Below are positions 23,912-31,381 of a stretch of 33,138 nt of DNA, one piece after another. Every line of letters starts with the position of its first letter. Position 1 is the stretch's first letter. The stretch covers positions 1 through 33,138 of the forward strand of contig CAZKCT010000020.1 in assembly GCA_964551545.1 (NCBI GenBank), given 5' to 3'. The position numbers and the translations under genes are program-made. The notes below the pieces were generated by a model, which ran no database searches, was not told where the DNA came from, and saw only the letters and a program-made list of their open reading frames with translations. Source of the DNA: Thiopontia sp964551545. GTDB lineage: Bacteria > Pseudomonadota > Gammaproteobacteria > GCF-002020875.

Positions 23912-24178
23912 ATGGCAAAAAAGAGCAATCGTTACGATGTCAGCAGTTTCATTGAATTGGGTGAGGTCCTGAAAGAGTTTGGGCTCACGGGGGAGATCCT
24001 GCCCAATCTCGAAGAGATCGAGATATCTGACCAATACGGGAACTCGGTCCGTAAGAAATTTTCGGATCTACTGTACGGAAAAGAGGGCTGCATGATCTGC
24101 ATTCGCAAGGTCGCCGAACGCTTTGAGAAGCTGAAATTCCCTAGCATGCGAGGCGCAAACGCTGCCGCTGCGATCTAA
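23912..24178 (+). CDS. Conserved-looking small protein of unknown function (88 residues)
   Basis: I do not recognise this protein. It begins MAKKSNRYDVSSFIELGEVLKEFGLTGEILPNLEEIEIS, continues with a basic stretch YGNSVRKKFSDLLYGKEG, has two cysteines in GCMICIRKVAERFEKLKF, and ends in an Ala-rich tail. No signal peptide or membrane segment is seen, so it is probably soluble and cytoplasmic. An ideal AAGGAGG sits six bases before the ATG, the strongest Shine-Dalgarno in the window, so it is very likely real and highly translated. An exact TTGACA (23813) lies upstream, but the matching -10 is poor. It is followed by a long hairpin shared with the convergent uppP. Confidence 0.75.
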   Translation: MAKKSNRYDVSSFIELGEVLKEFGLTGEILPNLEEIEISDQYGNSVRKKFSDLLYGKEGCMICIRKVAERFEKLKFPSMRGANAAAAI

Positions 24179-24186
24179 ACCGTTTT

Positions 24187-24229
24187 TCTGATTCTGTTGA
24201 CCCTCTAGTGGAGTGTCAGCGGAATCAGA
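24187..24229. terminator. Long interrupted hairpin at the convergent 3' ends
   Basis: TCTGATTC (24187-24194) pairs with GAATCAGA (24222-24229), with inner TGAC/GTCA and CTC/GAG stems separated by small mismatches. It lies nine bases after the small unknown gene and overlaps the uppP stop codon. No clean T run follows on either strand, so it may be a shared, partly Rho-dependent end or a stabilising structure. Confidence 0.5.
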
Positions 24230-25022
24230 GAAACATTACCAATAGGAACAGCCCCAGCAACAACCGGTAAAGGACAAACGGCACCATGCCCATTCGGTCC
24301 AATAATCTCAGAAAGAAGTGAATAGTGAGGTAAGCACTGAATGCCGAGAGCGCCATCCCCATCAACAACGCACTCCAGTCGACTTGGGCCTCTTGCTGAA
24401 TCAGCTCCCTGGTCTCCAGGCCACCCGCCAAAAGAATCACAGGAATTGATAGTAGAAACGAGAAACGGGCTGCCGCCTGACGGGTCAGCCCCATCATCAA
24501 ACCAGCCGTCATGGTAATCCCCGAGCGGGAGGTTCCAGGAATCAGTGCAACGGCCTGCGCCAGTGCCACCACCAGTACCGTCTTCCAGCCCATCTGGTGC
24601 TCATCCAGTTGGTGACGGCTACTGCGATCGGCCCACCAAAGCAGCCCTCCAAACAGTAGTGTCGTGGTGGCAATCACCAGCGGAGAGCGCAGATAGAGCT
24701 CGATGCCCTCCTTGAAGAGCAGCCCCGCCAGCCCCACCGGAATCGTTCCCAATCCAACAGCCCAGGCCAACCGCGCATCGGGGGTCATCCCTTTGCCAAG
24801 CATTGATCCAAACCACTCCACGACCATCCGTTGCAGTTCTTGGCGAAAATAGCTCACCACCGCAATCAAGGTCCCCACATGGACCGCAACATCAAATGCC
24901 AATCCTTGATCAGTCCAATCGGTGAGCTGTGGCACCAGAATCAGATGGGCAGAACTGGAGATTGGCAGAAACTCGGTCAGCCCCTGCAGCAGTGACAACA
25001 TAATAATCTGAAGTGTTTCCAT
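24225..25022 (-). CDS. uppP: Undecaprenyl-diphosphatase UppP (BacA)
   Basis: The 265-residue inner-membrane enzyme removes phosphate from undecaprenyl diphosphate to recycle the cell-wall lipid carrier. Both active-site motifs are present: GLTEFLPISSSAHL (14-27) and PGTSRSG (162-168). About seven to eight hydrophobic membrane segments span the rest. It starts 15 bases after the midA stop on the same strand, so the two are co-transcribed. AAGGAG lies about 11 bases before the ATG, a little far. The gene overlaps a hairpin at its 3' end. Confidence 0.96.
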   Translation of the reverse strand: METLQIIMLSLLQGLTEFLPISSSAHLILVPQLTDWTDQGLAFDVAVHVGTLIAVVSYFRQELQRMVVEWFGSMLGKGMTPDARLAWAVGLGTIPVGLAGLLFKEGIELYLRSPLVIATTTLLFGGLLWWADRSSRHQLDEHQMGWKTVLVVALAQAVALIPGTSRSGITMTAGLMMGLTRQAAARFSFLLSIPVILLAGGLETRELIQQEAQVDWSALLMGMALSAFSAYLTIHFFLRLLDRMGMVPFVLYRLLLGLFLLVMFL

Positions 25023-25037
25023 GCCCGATTTCGCTCC

Positions 25038-26198
25038 TTATAGCGTATGCAGCTGATCGTGCAGGGTGAATGTTTCCGGCAGCGCCGCCCCTCGGGTCAA
25101 CGCCATCACCTTCACCACTTCACCCATCTGGGCCGGCATCGTCAGCTGCTGAATCGCCCGCGAGGTCTCGACCCGAGTCTGCAAATCATCCAGCGCCTCC
25201 TGCTCTGCCAATCCAGTAATTCCCCCCCCCAACAGAAAGTAGGACTGACTGGAAAAACCAGCTACCGTGAGACCAGCCCCATCTGCCGCCTCGGCTACTG
25301 CACTGAAGTCAACATGGGCAGTAATATCCTGCAGCCCCGGCCACAACAACGGATCTTCATGCCGGTGGTGGCGATAGAAACAACTCAGGGTGCCCCGGTT
25401 GCGCTCTGGCCGATAGTACTCATCACGCCCATACCCATAATCGATGAGCAGAATCATCCCCTGTTGCAGTCGGTCCGCAAGCGACGCGACCCACGGGGCA
25501 ATCCCCGGACGTACCTCAGAACGATACCCCTCTTCTACACCCTCCCACTCCACAGCGGGCACCTCAATAACTTTCGCGGGATCATGCCGTTCACTCCAGA
25601 TCAGCCCACCATCAGGGTTTGCAGAGACCCCCAACGGGACCGGCCCATCCGAGCGGATCACAAACTGCTCCACGGGAATCGCGTCAATCACCTCATTGGC
25701 AACAATCGCCCCGGAAAACGACTGATCCGGCAGCCGGTCAAGCCAAACCGTCCGATCCAGCAAGTGCGGGGCACGTGCCGCAATGGTCTGCTGTTGCTTG
25801 GCTCGCAACCCTCCACTCAACTCTAGAATCTGGTACTGCTGGGGCAACTGTCCCATGCGCTCCAGCTCTAATAGAATTTCTGCCGCCATCGCCCCACTGC
25901 CCGCCCCCAGCTCCATCACGACCGGCTGCCCAACACTCTCCAACACCGGAGCAATCTGTCGCGCAACCACGCGGGAGAAGAGCGGGGAGATCTCAGGGGC
26001 CGTCACAAAGTCCCCCTCGGCCCCCAGCCCCTGCAACTGACTGTAGTAACCAAACTCAGGATGGTAGAGCGCCCGCTCCATATAACGACCAAAAGGGATC
26101 CACCCTCCCGCCGCATGAATCTCTTCAACAATAAGCGCCTGCAGCTGCGCAGAACGCGCTGCCATCTTGGCACTGGGATCAGGAAGGGAGAGAGTCAT
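25038..26198 (-). CDS. SAM-dependent methyltransferase, MidA/NDUFAF7 (DUF185) family
   Basis: The 386-residue protein matches the family whose mitochondrial member methylates an arginine in a complex I subunit. It shows IPFGRYMERALYHPEFGYYS, then FVTAPEISPLFSRVVARQI, the cofactor loop VMELGAGSGAMAAEIL, IVANEVIDAIPVEQF and ILLIDYGYGRDEYY. The bacterial substrate is not settled. I chose the ATG at 26198; a longer reading from 26279 would run across the divergent folM start. The coding strand contains nine consecutive G (25222-25230) within LLGGGITG, a potential slippage site. It is divergent from folM and precedes uppP. Confidence 0.87.
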   Translation of the reverse strand: MTLSLPDPSAKMAARSAQLQALIVEEIHAAGGWIPFGRYMERALYHPEFGYYSQLQGLGAEGDFVTAPEISPLFSRVVARQIAPVLESVGQPVVMELGAGSGAMAAEILLELERMGQLPQQYQILELSGGLRAKQQQTIAARAPHLLDRTVWLDRLPDQSFSGAIVANEVIDAIPVEQFVIRSDGPVPLGVSANPDGGLIWSERHDPAKVIEVPAVEWEGVEEGYRSEVRPGIAPWVASLADRLQQGMILLIDYGYGRDEYYRPERNRGTLSCFYRHHRHEDPLLWPGLQDITAHVDFSAVAEAADGAGLTVAGFSSQSYFLLGGGITGLAEQEALDDLQTRVETSRAIQQLTMPAQMGEVVKVMALTRGAALPETFTLHDQLHTL

Positions 26199-26239
26199 CT
26201 GATAGACTATTGGGATTGAATCAATGGACAGGGCATTAG

Positions 26240-26995
26240 ATGGGCAATGATACCAACTCTTTGAACGGTAAAGTGGCATTGATCACCGGGGCCGCTCACC
26301 GCATCGGCGCAACCACCGCGCACACCCTTCACGCCGCCGGGATGAATATCGTGATTCACTACCGCAACTCGGATGGCGCGGCCAAGGCACTGCAGCAGAC
26401 GCTGGAGGCGGAACGCCCTGAATCCGTTGCCTTGGTTCAGGGGGATTTGCATCAGACTGATCAGCTCCCCACTCTGATCCAACAGGCATCAGCGGCTTGG
26501 GGACGACTCGATGTACTGGTCAACAACGCCTCCACCTTCTATCCAACGCCACTGGGCACCATCACCGAATCAAATTGGGATGACCTGATCGGTGCCAATC
26601 TGAAAGCACCCCTGTTCCTCGCCCAGGCTGCAGCGCCCCATCTACAACAACAGAACGGCAACATCATCAACATTGTCGATATCCATGCTGATCGCCCACT
26701 GAAAGAGCACACGGTCTACAGCATCGCCAAGGCGGGACTGGCCATGCTGACCAAAAGTCTGGCGAGAGAACTCGGACCAGAGGTGCGGGTCAACGGCATT
26801 GCACCTGGCGCGATTCTCTGGCCGGAGAATGAGATGGACGATGAAACCAAGGCGGACATTCTCTCCCGCACCGCACTAAAACGAAGTGGAGAACCTGCCG
26901 ACATTGCCCGGACGGTACGCTTTCTGATTCAGGATGCCCACTACACCACCGGGCAGATCCTCAGCGTGGATGGGGGGCGAACACTGAGCAATTAA
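26240..26995 (+). CDS. folM: Pteridine / dihydromonapterin reductase (FolM-like SDR)
   Basis: The 251-residue short-chain dehydrogenase has the NADPH loop TGAAHRIG (16-23), whose Arg is typical of pteridine reductases rather than the usual TGxxxGxG. The active site D147, Y160 and K164 has the same spacing as the Asp-Tyr-Lys of trypanosomatid PTR1. NNAST and VNGIAPG are further family features. It probably reduces dihydromonapterin or dihydrofolate. It is convergent with folK, with three bases between the stops, which places it in a folate neighbourhood. AGGG lies six bases before the ATG. Confidence 0.88.
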   Translation: MGNDTNSLNGKVALITGAAHRIGATTAHTLHAAGMNIVIHYRNSDGAAKALQQTLEAERPESVALVQGDLHQTDQLPTLIQQASAAWGRLDVLVNNASTFYPTPLGTITESNWDDLIGANLKAPLFLAQAAAPHLQQQNGNIINIVDIHADRPLKEHTVYSIAKAGLAMLTKSLARELGPEVRVNGIAPGAILWPENEMDDETKADILSRTALKRSGEPADIARTVRFLIQDAHYTTGQILSVDGGRTLSN

Positions 26996-26998
26996 GAT

Positions 26999-27487
26999 TC
27001 AGAACTGCAGCGGTGCCGGCCAGAGCGGCTGTTTCTCTGGATTAAACTGCCCCCACAGATCCCGATAACGCTCACCGGTCTGCGGATGACACTCATCCCC
27101 GGCAATCTCTGCCAGTGGCCTCAACACAAAAGCATACTCAAAGATCTCCGCACGGGGCAGGTCGATTCCCTCATGCTGCAGGTCGAGATCCCCATAGAGC
27201 AGCAGGTCAATATCGAGCGTTCTTGGGTTGAACTTCTCTGCGCTACGCTCGCGGCCATTCTCCTCTTCAATCTGGCGCAGCTGCTGCTGGATCTCTCTCC
27301 ACGGCAGTTCAGCATCAAAGCCGACCACCAAATTGTAGAAAGCATCCCCCTCAAAACCAACCGCCTCACTCTCATAGACGGTGGAGATGGTCATTTCGCC
27401 AAACTGCTGTTGCAGCGCCGCCACCCCCTGCCGAATACTTCGATCCCGATCGATGTTGCTACCGATACTGAGATAGATGCGGGGCAT
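26999..27487 (-). CDS. folK: 6-hydroxymethyl-7,8-dihydropterin pyrophosphokinase
   Basis: The 162-residue enzyme transfers pyrophosphate from ATP to hydroxymethyldihydropterin in folate synthesis. It begins RIYLSIGSNIDRDRSIRQGVAAL and has YESEAVGFEGDAFYNLVVG. The signature FNPRTLDIDLLLYGD holds the metal-binding aspartates, and LPRAEIFEYAFVLRPLAEIAGD follows. Its ATG overlaps the folB stop (TGATG), so the two are translationally coupled. Confidence 0.97.
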   Translation of the reverse strand: MPRIYLSIGSNIDRDRSIRQGVAALQQQFGEMTISTVYESEAVGFEGDAFYNLVVGFDAELPWREIQQQLRQIEEENGRERSAEKFNPRTLDIDLLLYGDLDLQHEGIDLPRAEIFEYAFVLRPLAEIAGDECHPQTGERYRDLWGQFNPEKQPLWPAPLQF

Positions 27488-27843
27488 CAGATCTTCTCAC
27501 CCCGCTCAATGATCACCCCCACATCGCGAGAACCGGTGACAGCACCGGGCTTGCTGACCCGTAGCCGCAGCCCCGGCACGTTGAATTCATTCCGAATAAT
27601 CTCGGCAATGCGCTCCGCCATCGTCTCCACCAGCTGAAAGCTGCTCTCCTCAACAAAGCTGATGATGCGCTTGGCAACCGCCTTGTAATCGAGCGTATGT
27701 TCGATGGTGTCACTCTCTGCCGCTTTGCGGATATCGGTCCCCATCTCCAGATCGATACTCACGGTCTGTTTGATCTCCCGCTCCCAGTCGTAGATGCCGA
27801 TGACGGTTTTGATCTGCAGATCTTTGATATAGACGATATCCAT
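27487..27843 (-). CDS. folB: Dihydroneopterin aldolase
   Basis: The 118-residue enzyme cleaves dihydroneopterin to the substrate of FolK. It begins MDIVYIKDLQIKTVIGIYDWEREIKQTVSIDLEM, includes DTIEHTLDYKAVAKRI and ETMAERIAEII, and ends with the active-site lysine in VSKPGAVTGSRDVGVIIER. The ATG at 27843 fits the family; a GTG at 27858 would add five residues. Both folate enzymes are made from one transcript, and folM faces them. Confidence 0.96.
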   Translation of the reverse strand: MDIVYIKDLQIKTVIGIYDWEREIKQTVSIDLEMGTDIRKAAESDTIEHTLDYKAVAKRIISFVEESSFQLVETMAERIAEIIRNEFNVPGLRLRVSKPGAVTGSRDVGVIIERGEKI

Positions 27844-27901
27844 AGAGCCCGTTTCCACTTGGTTTGTAACTGGCTGGCGATTATCCCATAATTCCTACCC
27901 C

Positions 27902-28513
27902 ATGAATGAACTCACCACGCCCATCCTGGTTATTGCTGCCTATCTGGTTGGCTCGCTCTCGGCTGCCATCCTGGTCTGCAAGCTACTCGGGCTACCAGAC
28001 CCCCGCACAGAAGGGTCAAAGAACCCAGGGGCCACCAACGTGCTCCGCCTTGGCGGCAAGAAGGCGGCACTGCTGACTCTACTGGGAGATATGCTCAAGG
28101 GGCTGATTCCGGTCGCCATTGCGGTGCAAATCAGTACGGATGAGTGGACCATTGCGCTGACTCTGCTGGCCGCCTTTCTGGGCCACCTCTACCCCCTGTT
28201 CTTTGGCTTTAAAGGGGGCAAAGGGGTTGCCACTGCGCTGGGCGGATTGATTGGACTTCACTGGACCATTGGGCTGGCCACCATTGGCACCTGGCTGGCG
28301 ATGGCTGCGCTGTTCCGCTACTCCTCGCTCTCTGCCCTCACCGCCATTCTGCTCGCGCCACTCTATGTCTGGCTCCTCTTCCCGATCACTGAATCAGCCA
28401 CACTGACAGCCACAATGTCCCTCATCACGGCTCTACTTTACTGGCGACACCGCAGCAATATAGAGAATTTGCTTGCCGGCAAAGAGGATAAGATCGGCAG
28501 CAAAAAGCGTTAA
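27902..28513 (+). CDS. plsY: Acyl-phosphate:glycerol-3-phosphate acyltransferase PlsY
   Basis: The 203-residue inner-membrane enzyme makes lysophosphatidic acid from acyl-phosphate. Its three conserved loops are visible: GSLSAAILVCKLLGLPDPRTEGSKNPGATNVLRLGGKKAA, then LGHLYPLFFGFKGGKGVATALGG, and the C-terminal ALLYWRHRSNIENLLAGKE. Five or so membrane segments separate them. It is divergent from folB. A REP-like hairpin follows 50 bases after its stop and may serve as its 3' end. Confidence 0.96.
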   Translation: MNELTTPILVIAAYLVGSLSAAILVCKLLGLPDPRTEGSKNPGATNVLRLGGKKAALLTLLGDMLKGLIPVAIAVQISTDEWTIALTLLAAFLGHLYPLFFGFKGGKGVATALGGLIGLHWTIGLATIGTWLAMAALFRYSSLSALTAILLAPLYVWLLFPITESATLTATMSLITALLYWRHRSNIENLLAGKEDKIGSKKR

Positions 28514-28540
28514 AGCGCAGCTATTAATCGTTTCAAAAGT

Positions 28541-28591
28541 ATTTGCAGCCTCTACCCCCACCCCTGCCCTCCCCCTGCAAGGGGGAGGGCG
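28541..28591. repeat. REP-like palindromic element
   Basis: After a C-rich run, GCCCTCCCCC (28566-28575) and GGGGGAGGGC (28581-28590) form a perfect ten-base-pair stem with a five-base loop. Very similar C-rich lead plus hairpin units are scattered through many bacterial genomes as intergenic repeats. Only one copy is in this window, so its repetitive nature is inferred. It could also slow transcription after plsY. Confidence 0.55.
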
Positions 28592-28624
28592 TTTGGACTG
28601 CAATTACTTTTGCAACTATTGATA

Positions 28625-28786
28625 GGAGCCTGTCGGGTGTATGAATACCTACTGCGAAAAACCTGAGTTTGGCCAAATTCCCCCATCCTTTTCGTTAAAT
28701 AGCGGCGGCTATTCGCCTCAAGCGATGGAAAAATTTGTCTCAAATCAGGCTTCTCTCGCTACGGCATCCTAAATCCGACAGACTCC
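28625..28786. mobile_element. MITE-like element, 162 bp, with terminal inverted repeats and TA flanks
   Basis: GGAGCCTGTCGGGT at 28625-28638 and ATCCGACAGACTCC at 28773-28786 are inverted repeats matching at 12 of 14 positions. Each end is bordered by TA (28623-28624 and 28787-28788), as expected for a target duplication of IS630/mariner-type elements. An inner palindrome AATAGC-GGCG-GCTATT lies at 28698-28713. The element holds no transposase and no convincing gene. One end reaches into tsaD and supplies its last five codons and stop. The family assignment is inference. Confidence 0.6.
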
Positions 28787-29788
28787 TAGTTCAGAAAGCG
28801 GCCAACGGGCACGCGTTTCAATTCCCAGGCCTGCCTGCTCTCCAGCAGCCAGACGGAATGCGCCAGCAAAGGCGATCATCGCGCCATTGTCAGTACAAAA
28901 TTCCAGGCGCGGGAAATAGGCAGCGCCCCCTTCTGCAGCAGCGATCTCACCCAAGCGGTGACGAATGGTACGGTTGGCACTCACTCCACCAGCCACCACC
29001 AGCCGGTTCATCTCACACTGTCGCAGCGCTCTTCGACACTTAATAGCCAGGGTGTCAGCCACCGCCTCTTCAAAAGCACGACTGACATCGGCAGCAATGG
29101 CGGGATCATCTCGATGCTGCTCCAGCGTATTCCGGGCATACGTTTTGAGTCCGCTGAAGCTGAAATCCAGGCCGGGACGATCCACCATCGGGCGCGGAAA
29201 GGTAAAGCGGTCAGGATTGCCCTGCTCTGCCAGTTTCGAGAGCGCCGGTCCACCGGGATAGCCAAGGCCCAGCAGCTTGGCAGTCTTATCGAACGCCTCC
29301 CCAGCAGCATCGTCGATCGACTCCCCCAGCTCTTGATACTGGCCAATGCCATCCACCTGAACCAGAAGAGTGTGCCCCCCTGAGACCAGCAGTGCGACAA
29401 AAGGGAATTGGGGCACCTCCTCCTCTAGTAGTGGGGCCAGCAGATGCCCCTCCATATGGTGAACCTCAACCGCAGGAACGCCCCAGGCATAGGCGAGACT
29501 ACGCCCCACACAAGCCCCCACCATCAACGCACCCATCAAACCGGGGCCAGCGGTATAGGCAATACCTCCGATCTCATCCTTGGAAACACCACTCTCTTTC
29601 AGCAGCTGCTCTGTCAGTGGGATCACCCGTTGAATATGGTCGCGTGAGGCCAACTCTGGTACCACGCCACCATACTGCGCATGCATTTTTGCCTGACTAT
29701 AGAGGGTATGTCCACGCAGACCCACGCCCTGCTCATAGAGCGCAATGCCGGTCTCATCACAGGAGCTTTCAATTCCGAGAATAATCAT
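28769..29788 (-). CDS. tsaD: tRNA N6-threonylcarbamoyladenosine transferase TsaD
   Basis: The 339-residue enzyme transfers the threonylcarbamoyl group to A37 of ANN-decoding tRNAs together with TsaB and TsaE. It shows ILGIESSCDETGIALY, the metal-binding H111 and H115 in EVHHMEGHLLAP, LLVSGGHT, and GGVSANRTIR. The ATG at 29788 gives the family N-terminus; an upstream in-frame ATG at 29830 adds 14 unlike residues. The usual ending RWPLSEL is followed by GVCRI and TAG read from the MITE-like repeat end, so the original C-terminus has been replaced. Function is probably kept because the change is after the conserved core. Confidence 0.96.
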   Translation of the reverse strand: MIILGIESSCDETGIALYEQGVGLRGHTLYSQAKMHAQYGGVVPELASRDHIQRVIPLTEQLLKESGVSKDEIGGIAYTAGPGLMGALMVGACVGRSLAYAWGVPAVEVHHMEGHLLAPLLEEEVPQFPFVALLVSGGHTLLVQVDGIGQYQELGESIDDAAGEAFDKTAKLLGLGYPGGPALSKLAEQGNPDRFTFPRPMVDRPGLDFSFSGLKTYARNTLEQHRDDPAIAADVSRAFEEAVADTLAIKCRRALRQCEMNRLVVAGGVSANRTIRHRLGEIAAAEGGAAYFPRLEFCTDNGAMIAFAGAFRLAAGEQAGLGIETRARWPLSELGVCRI

Positions 29789-29863
29789 GGTGTCTTCCCT
29801 CAACAGATCTCCGCAGAGGGTACACAGCACATCAGAGATTGTCAGCCGCTCCTTGACAAAAAG

Positions 29864-30139
29864 CTATGGATCCTGAGGTCCGACTGTGATCCGATCTCGA
29901 TTCGTCTCAACCGTTCGCATCCCGATTCCACGCACCTTATCCAACTCCTCAATGCGCTGGAACGGACCATGCTGCTCCCGGTATAGGATGATCAGCTCCG
30001 CCTTGACCGGGCCAATTTCATCCAGTGAATCCAGTGTTTTCAGATCGGCGGTATTGATATTGATCTTTTCGCTGGCAAATCCCAATACAGCCCATCCCAA
30101 ACCGAGAACCATCACACTCCATCGAATCACACGTTTCAT
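29864..30139 (-). CDS. ComEA-like secreted helix-hairpin-helix DNA-binding protein
   Basis: The 91-residue protein has a signal peptide (MKRVIRWSVMVLGLGWAVLGFAS) followed directly by a ComEA-type helix-hairpin-helix pair: ININTADLKTLDSLDEIGPVKAELIILYREQHGPFQRIEELDKVRGIG. Small single-domain ComEA proteins of this type bind incoming DNA in the periplasm during natural transformation. The ATG at 30139 has GGAGGGA six bases upstream; starts at 30142 and 30154 are alternatives. It lies 92 bases after the LigE gene on the same strand. Confidence 0.85.
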   Translation of the reverse strand: MKRVIRWSVMVLGLGWAVLGFASEKININTADLKTLDSLDEIGPVKAELIILYREQHGPFQRIEELDKVRGIGMRTVETNRDRITVGPQDP

Positions 30140-30231
30140 CATCACTCCCTCCATACTGTTTTGAAGGGATCAAGCTAGCAGCAAGAATCAACAATATCTA
30201 TATATTTCAAACTATTACTTGTTACATTTAG

Positions 30232-31065
30232 TTACAGAGAAGGACGGACCCGCAGAAATGAGGCAAATCGGGGCAACCCATTAATGGTCGTACCGGTGTA
30301 TTTATAGGTGATGACCGTGCCAATGGGTGGCGGATGACGACGCTGCCGGTCACTGAAACCACTACCGATGCGAAAACGCCCTTGGTAATTCTCCACCAGA
30401 AGTGCCCCCATCATTCCCCGATACTTCCCCTTTCCTGGGAGAACCTCAACGACGACGGCCTCTGCATCCTGCCACAACTTCAGCTTCAGAAGATCACCAC
30501 TGCGCCCCCCATGGTAGAGAGAGTCCGCCCGATGCAACATCAGCCCCTCACCACCCCCAGCAACCACACGATCCAATAACTGGAATAGCGCCTCTTTGGA
30601 CTCAATACGGCGCTGCTCCACAGGCCGTAACCACGACACACCCACCGCAGCGGCCAGACGGTCCATCTGCTCAACCCGCTGGGTAAAGGTTCCTGAAGAT
30701 TCAGGCAGTTCAAACAGGCGATACTGGATATTCTTCCACTCACGCGCTCGTGGTTGCTGTCGACGCACAGCCGCCGATACCTGATCAAAGCTGTTGCGCC
30801 CCATCCAGAGCTCCCCATCCATCGGCTGTTTGGGAAAGTGTTCAACGTACCAGGGCGGCACCGAGATCAGCTTCCCACTGCGAAACCGCAGCTGCTCCCC
30901 ATCCCAAATAGCCCGCACACCGTCCAGCTTCTCACTCACCCACCACTGCCGCAGATCAATCGTTTCCCGGTACACTTTTGCCAATAAAGGATCGACTGGA
31001 GGGGCCGCCCAAGAGCACGATGCCACCACCATCCAGAACAGCAGCGTCAATCCTCTGAAAAACAT
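30232..31065 (-). CDS. Periplasmic ATP-dependent DNA ligase (LigE-like)
   Basis: The 277-residue protein has a signal peptide of about 20 residues ending ASCSWAAP, then a minimal ATP-dependent ligase. The adenylated lysine is K46 in SEKLDGVRA, motif III appears as MDGELWMGR (82-90), and GGEGLMLHR and DLLKLKLW supply motifs IV and V. The C-terminal OB domain covers about 200-275. Lig E enzymes with signal peptides are found in proteobacteria and are proposed to repair incoming or extracellular DNA. GGAGG lies six bases before the ATG. Its position beside a ComEA-like gene supports a DNA-uptake context. Confidence 0.88.
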   Translation of the reverse strand: MFFRGLTLLFWMVVASCSWAAPPVDPLLAKVYRETIDLRQWWVSEKLDGVRAIWDGEQLRFRSGKLISVPPWYVEHFPKQPMDGELWMGRNSFDQVSAAVRRQQPRAREWKNIQYRLFELPESSGTFTQRVEQMDRLAAAVGVSWLRPVEQRRIESKEALFQLLDRVVAGGGEGLMLHRADSLYHGGRSGDLLKLKLWQDAEAVVVEVLPGKGKYRGMMGALLVENYQGRFRIGSGFSDRQRRHPPPIGTVITYKYTGTTINGLPRFASFLRVRPSL

Positions 31066-31093
31066 TGCACACCTCCATCACGGCCCGTATAAT
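31065..31093 (+). promoter_or_regulatory. Promoter of the rpsU operon
   Basis: A perfect TATAAT at 31088-31093 lies 17 bases after TTGCAC (31065-31070), about 48 bases before the rpsU ATG. The -35 is weak, the -10 is ideal. It lies in the divergent gap with the DNA ligase gene. Confidence 0.6.
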
Positions 31094-31141
31094 GCGCGGC
31101 TCTTTATTGAAAACCGGTTGAAATTCAAGGATACAACCAGA

Positions 31142-31372
31142 ATGCCAAGTATACGAGTACGAGAGAATGAGAACTTCGACTACGCCCTGCGCCGCTTCAA
31201 GCGTGCTGTAGAGAAGGCCGGCACTGTTGCCGAGGCCCGTGAGCGTGAGTTCTACGAGAAGCCAACCCAGGTTCGCAAGCGCAAAGCTGCCGCTGCTGTG
31301 AAGCGTACCCAGAAGCGTGTTTCTCGCGAGCGCAGTACCATGCGCCGTAACCGCGGACTGCTCTCCCGCTAA
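31142..31372 (+). CDS. rpsU: 30S ribosomal protein S21
   Basis: The 76-residue basic protein begins MPSIRVRENENFDYALRRFKRAVEKAGTVAEAREREFYEKPT and ends in an Arg-rich tail, RSTMRRNRGLLSR, as S21 does. It belongs to the small ribosomal subunit and helps with mRNA start-site pairing. It is the first gene of the classical macromolecular-synthesis cluster, here with yqeY inserted before dnaG. AAGGA lies some ten bases before the ATG. Confidence 0.97.
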   Translation: MPSIRVRENENFDYALRRFKRAVEKAGTVAEAREREFYEKPTQVRKRKAAAAVKRTQKRVSRERSTMRRNRGLLSR

Positions 31373-31381
31373 ACACTGATC

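Noticed and set aside
25047..25826. A 259-codon open frame on the plus strand.
   Set aside because: It is the antisense of midA, whose cofactor-binding loop is clear; the plus-strand translation has low-complexity composition.
28552..28743. A 63-codon open frame inside the MITE-like region.
   Set aside because: It spans both repeat elements and reads through the hairpin; its composition is not protein-like.
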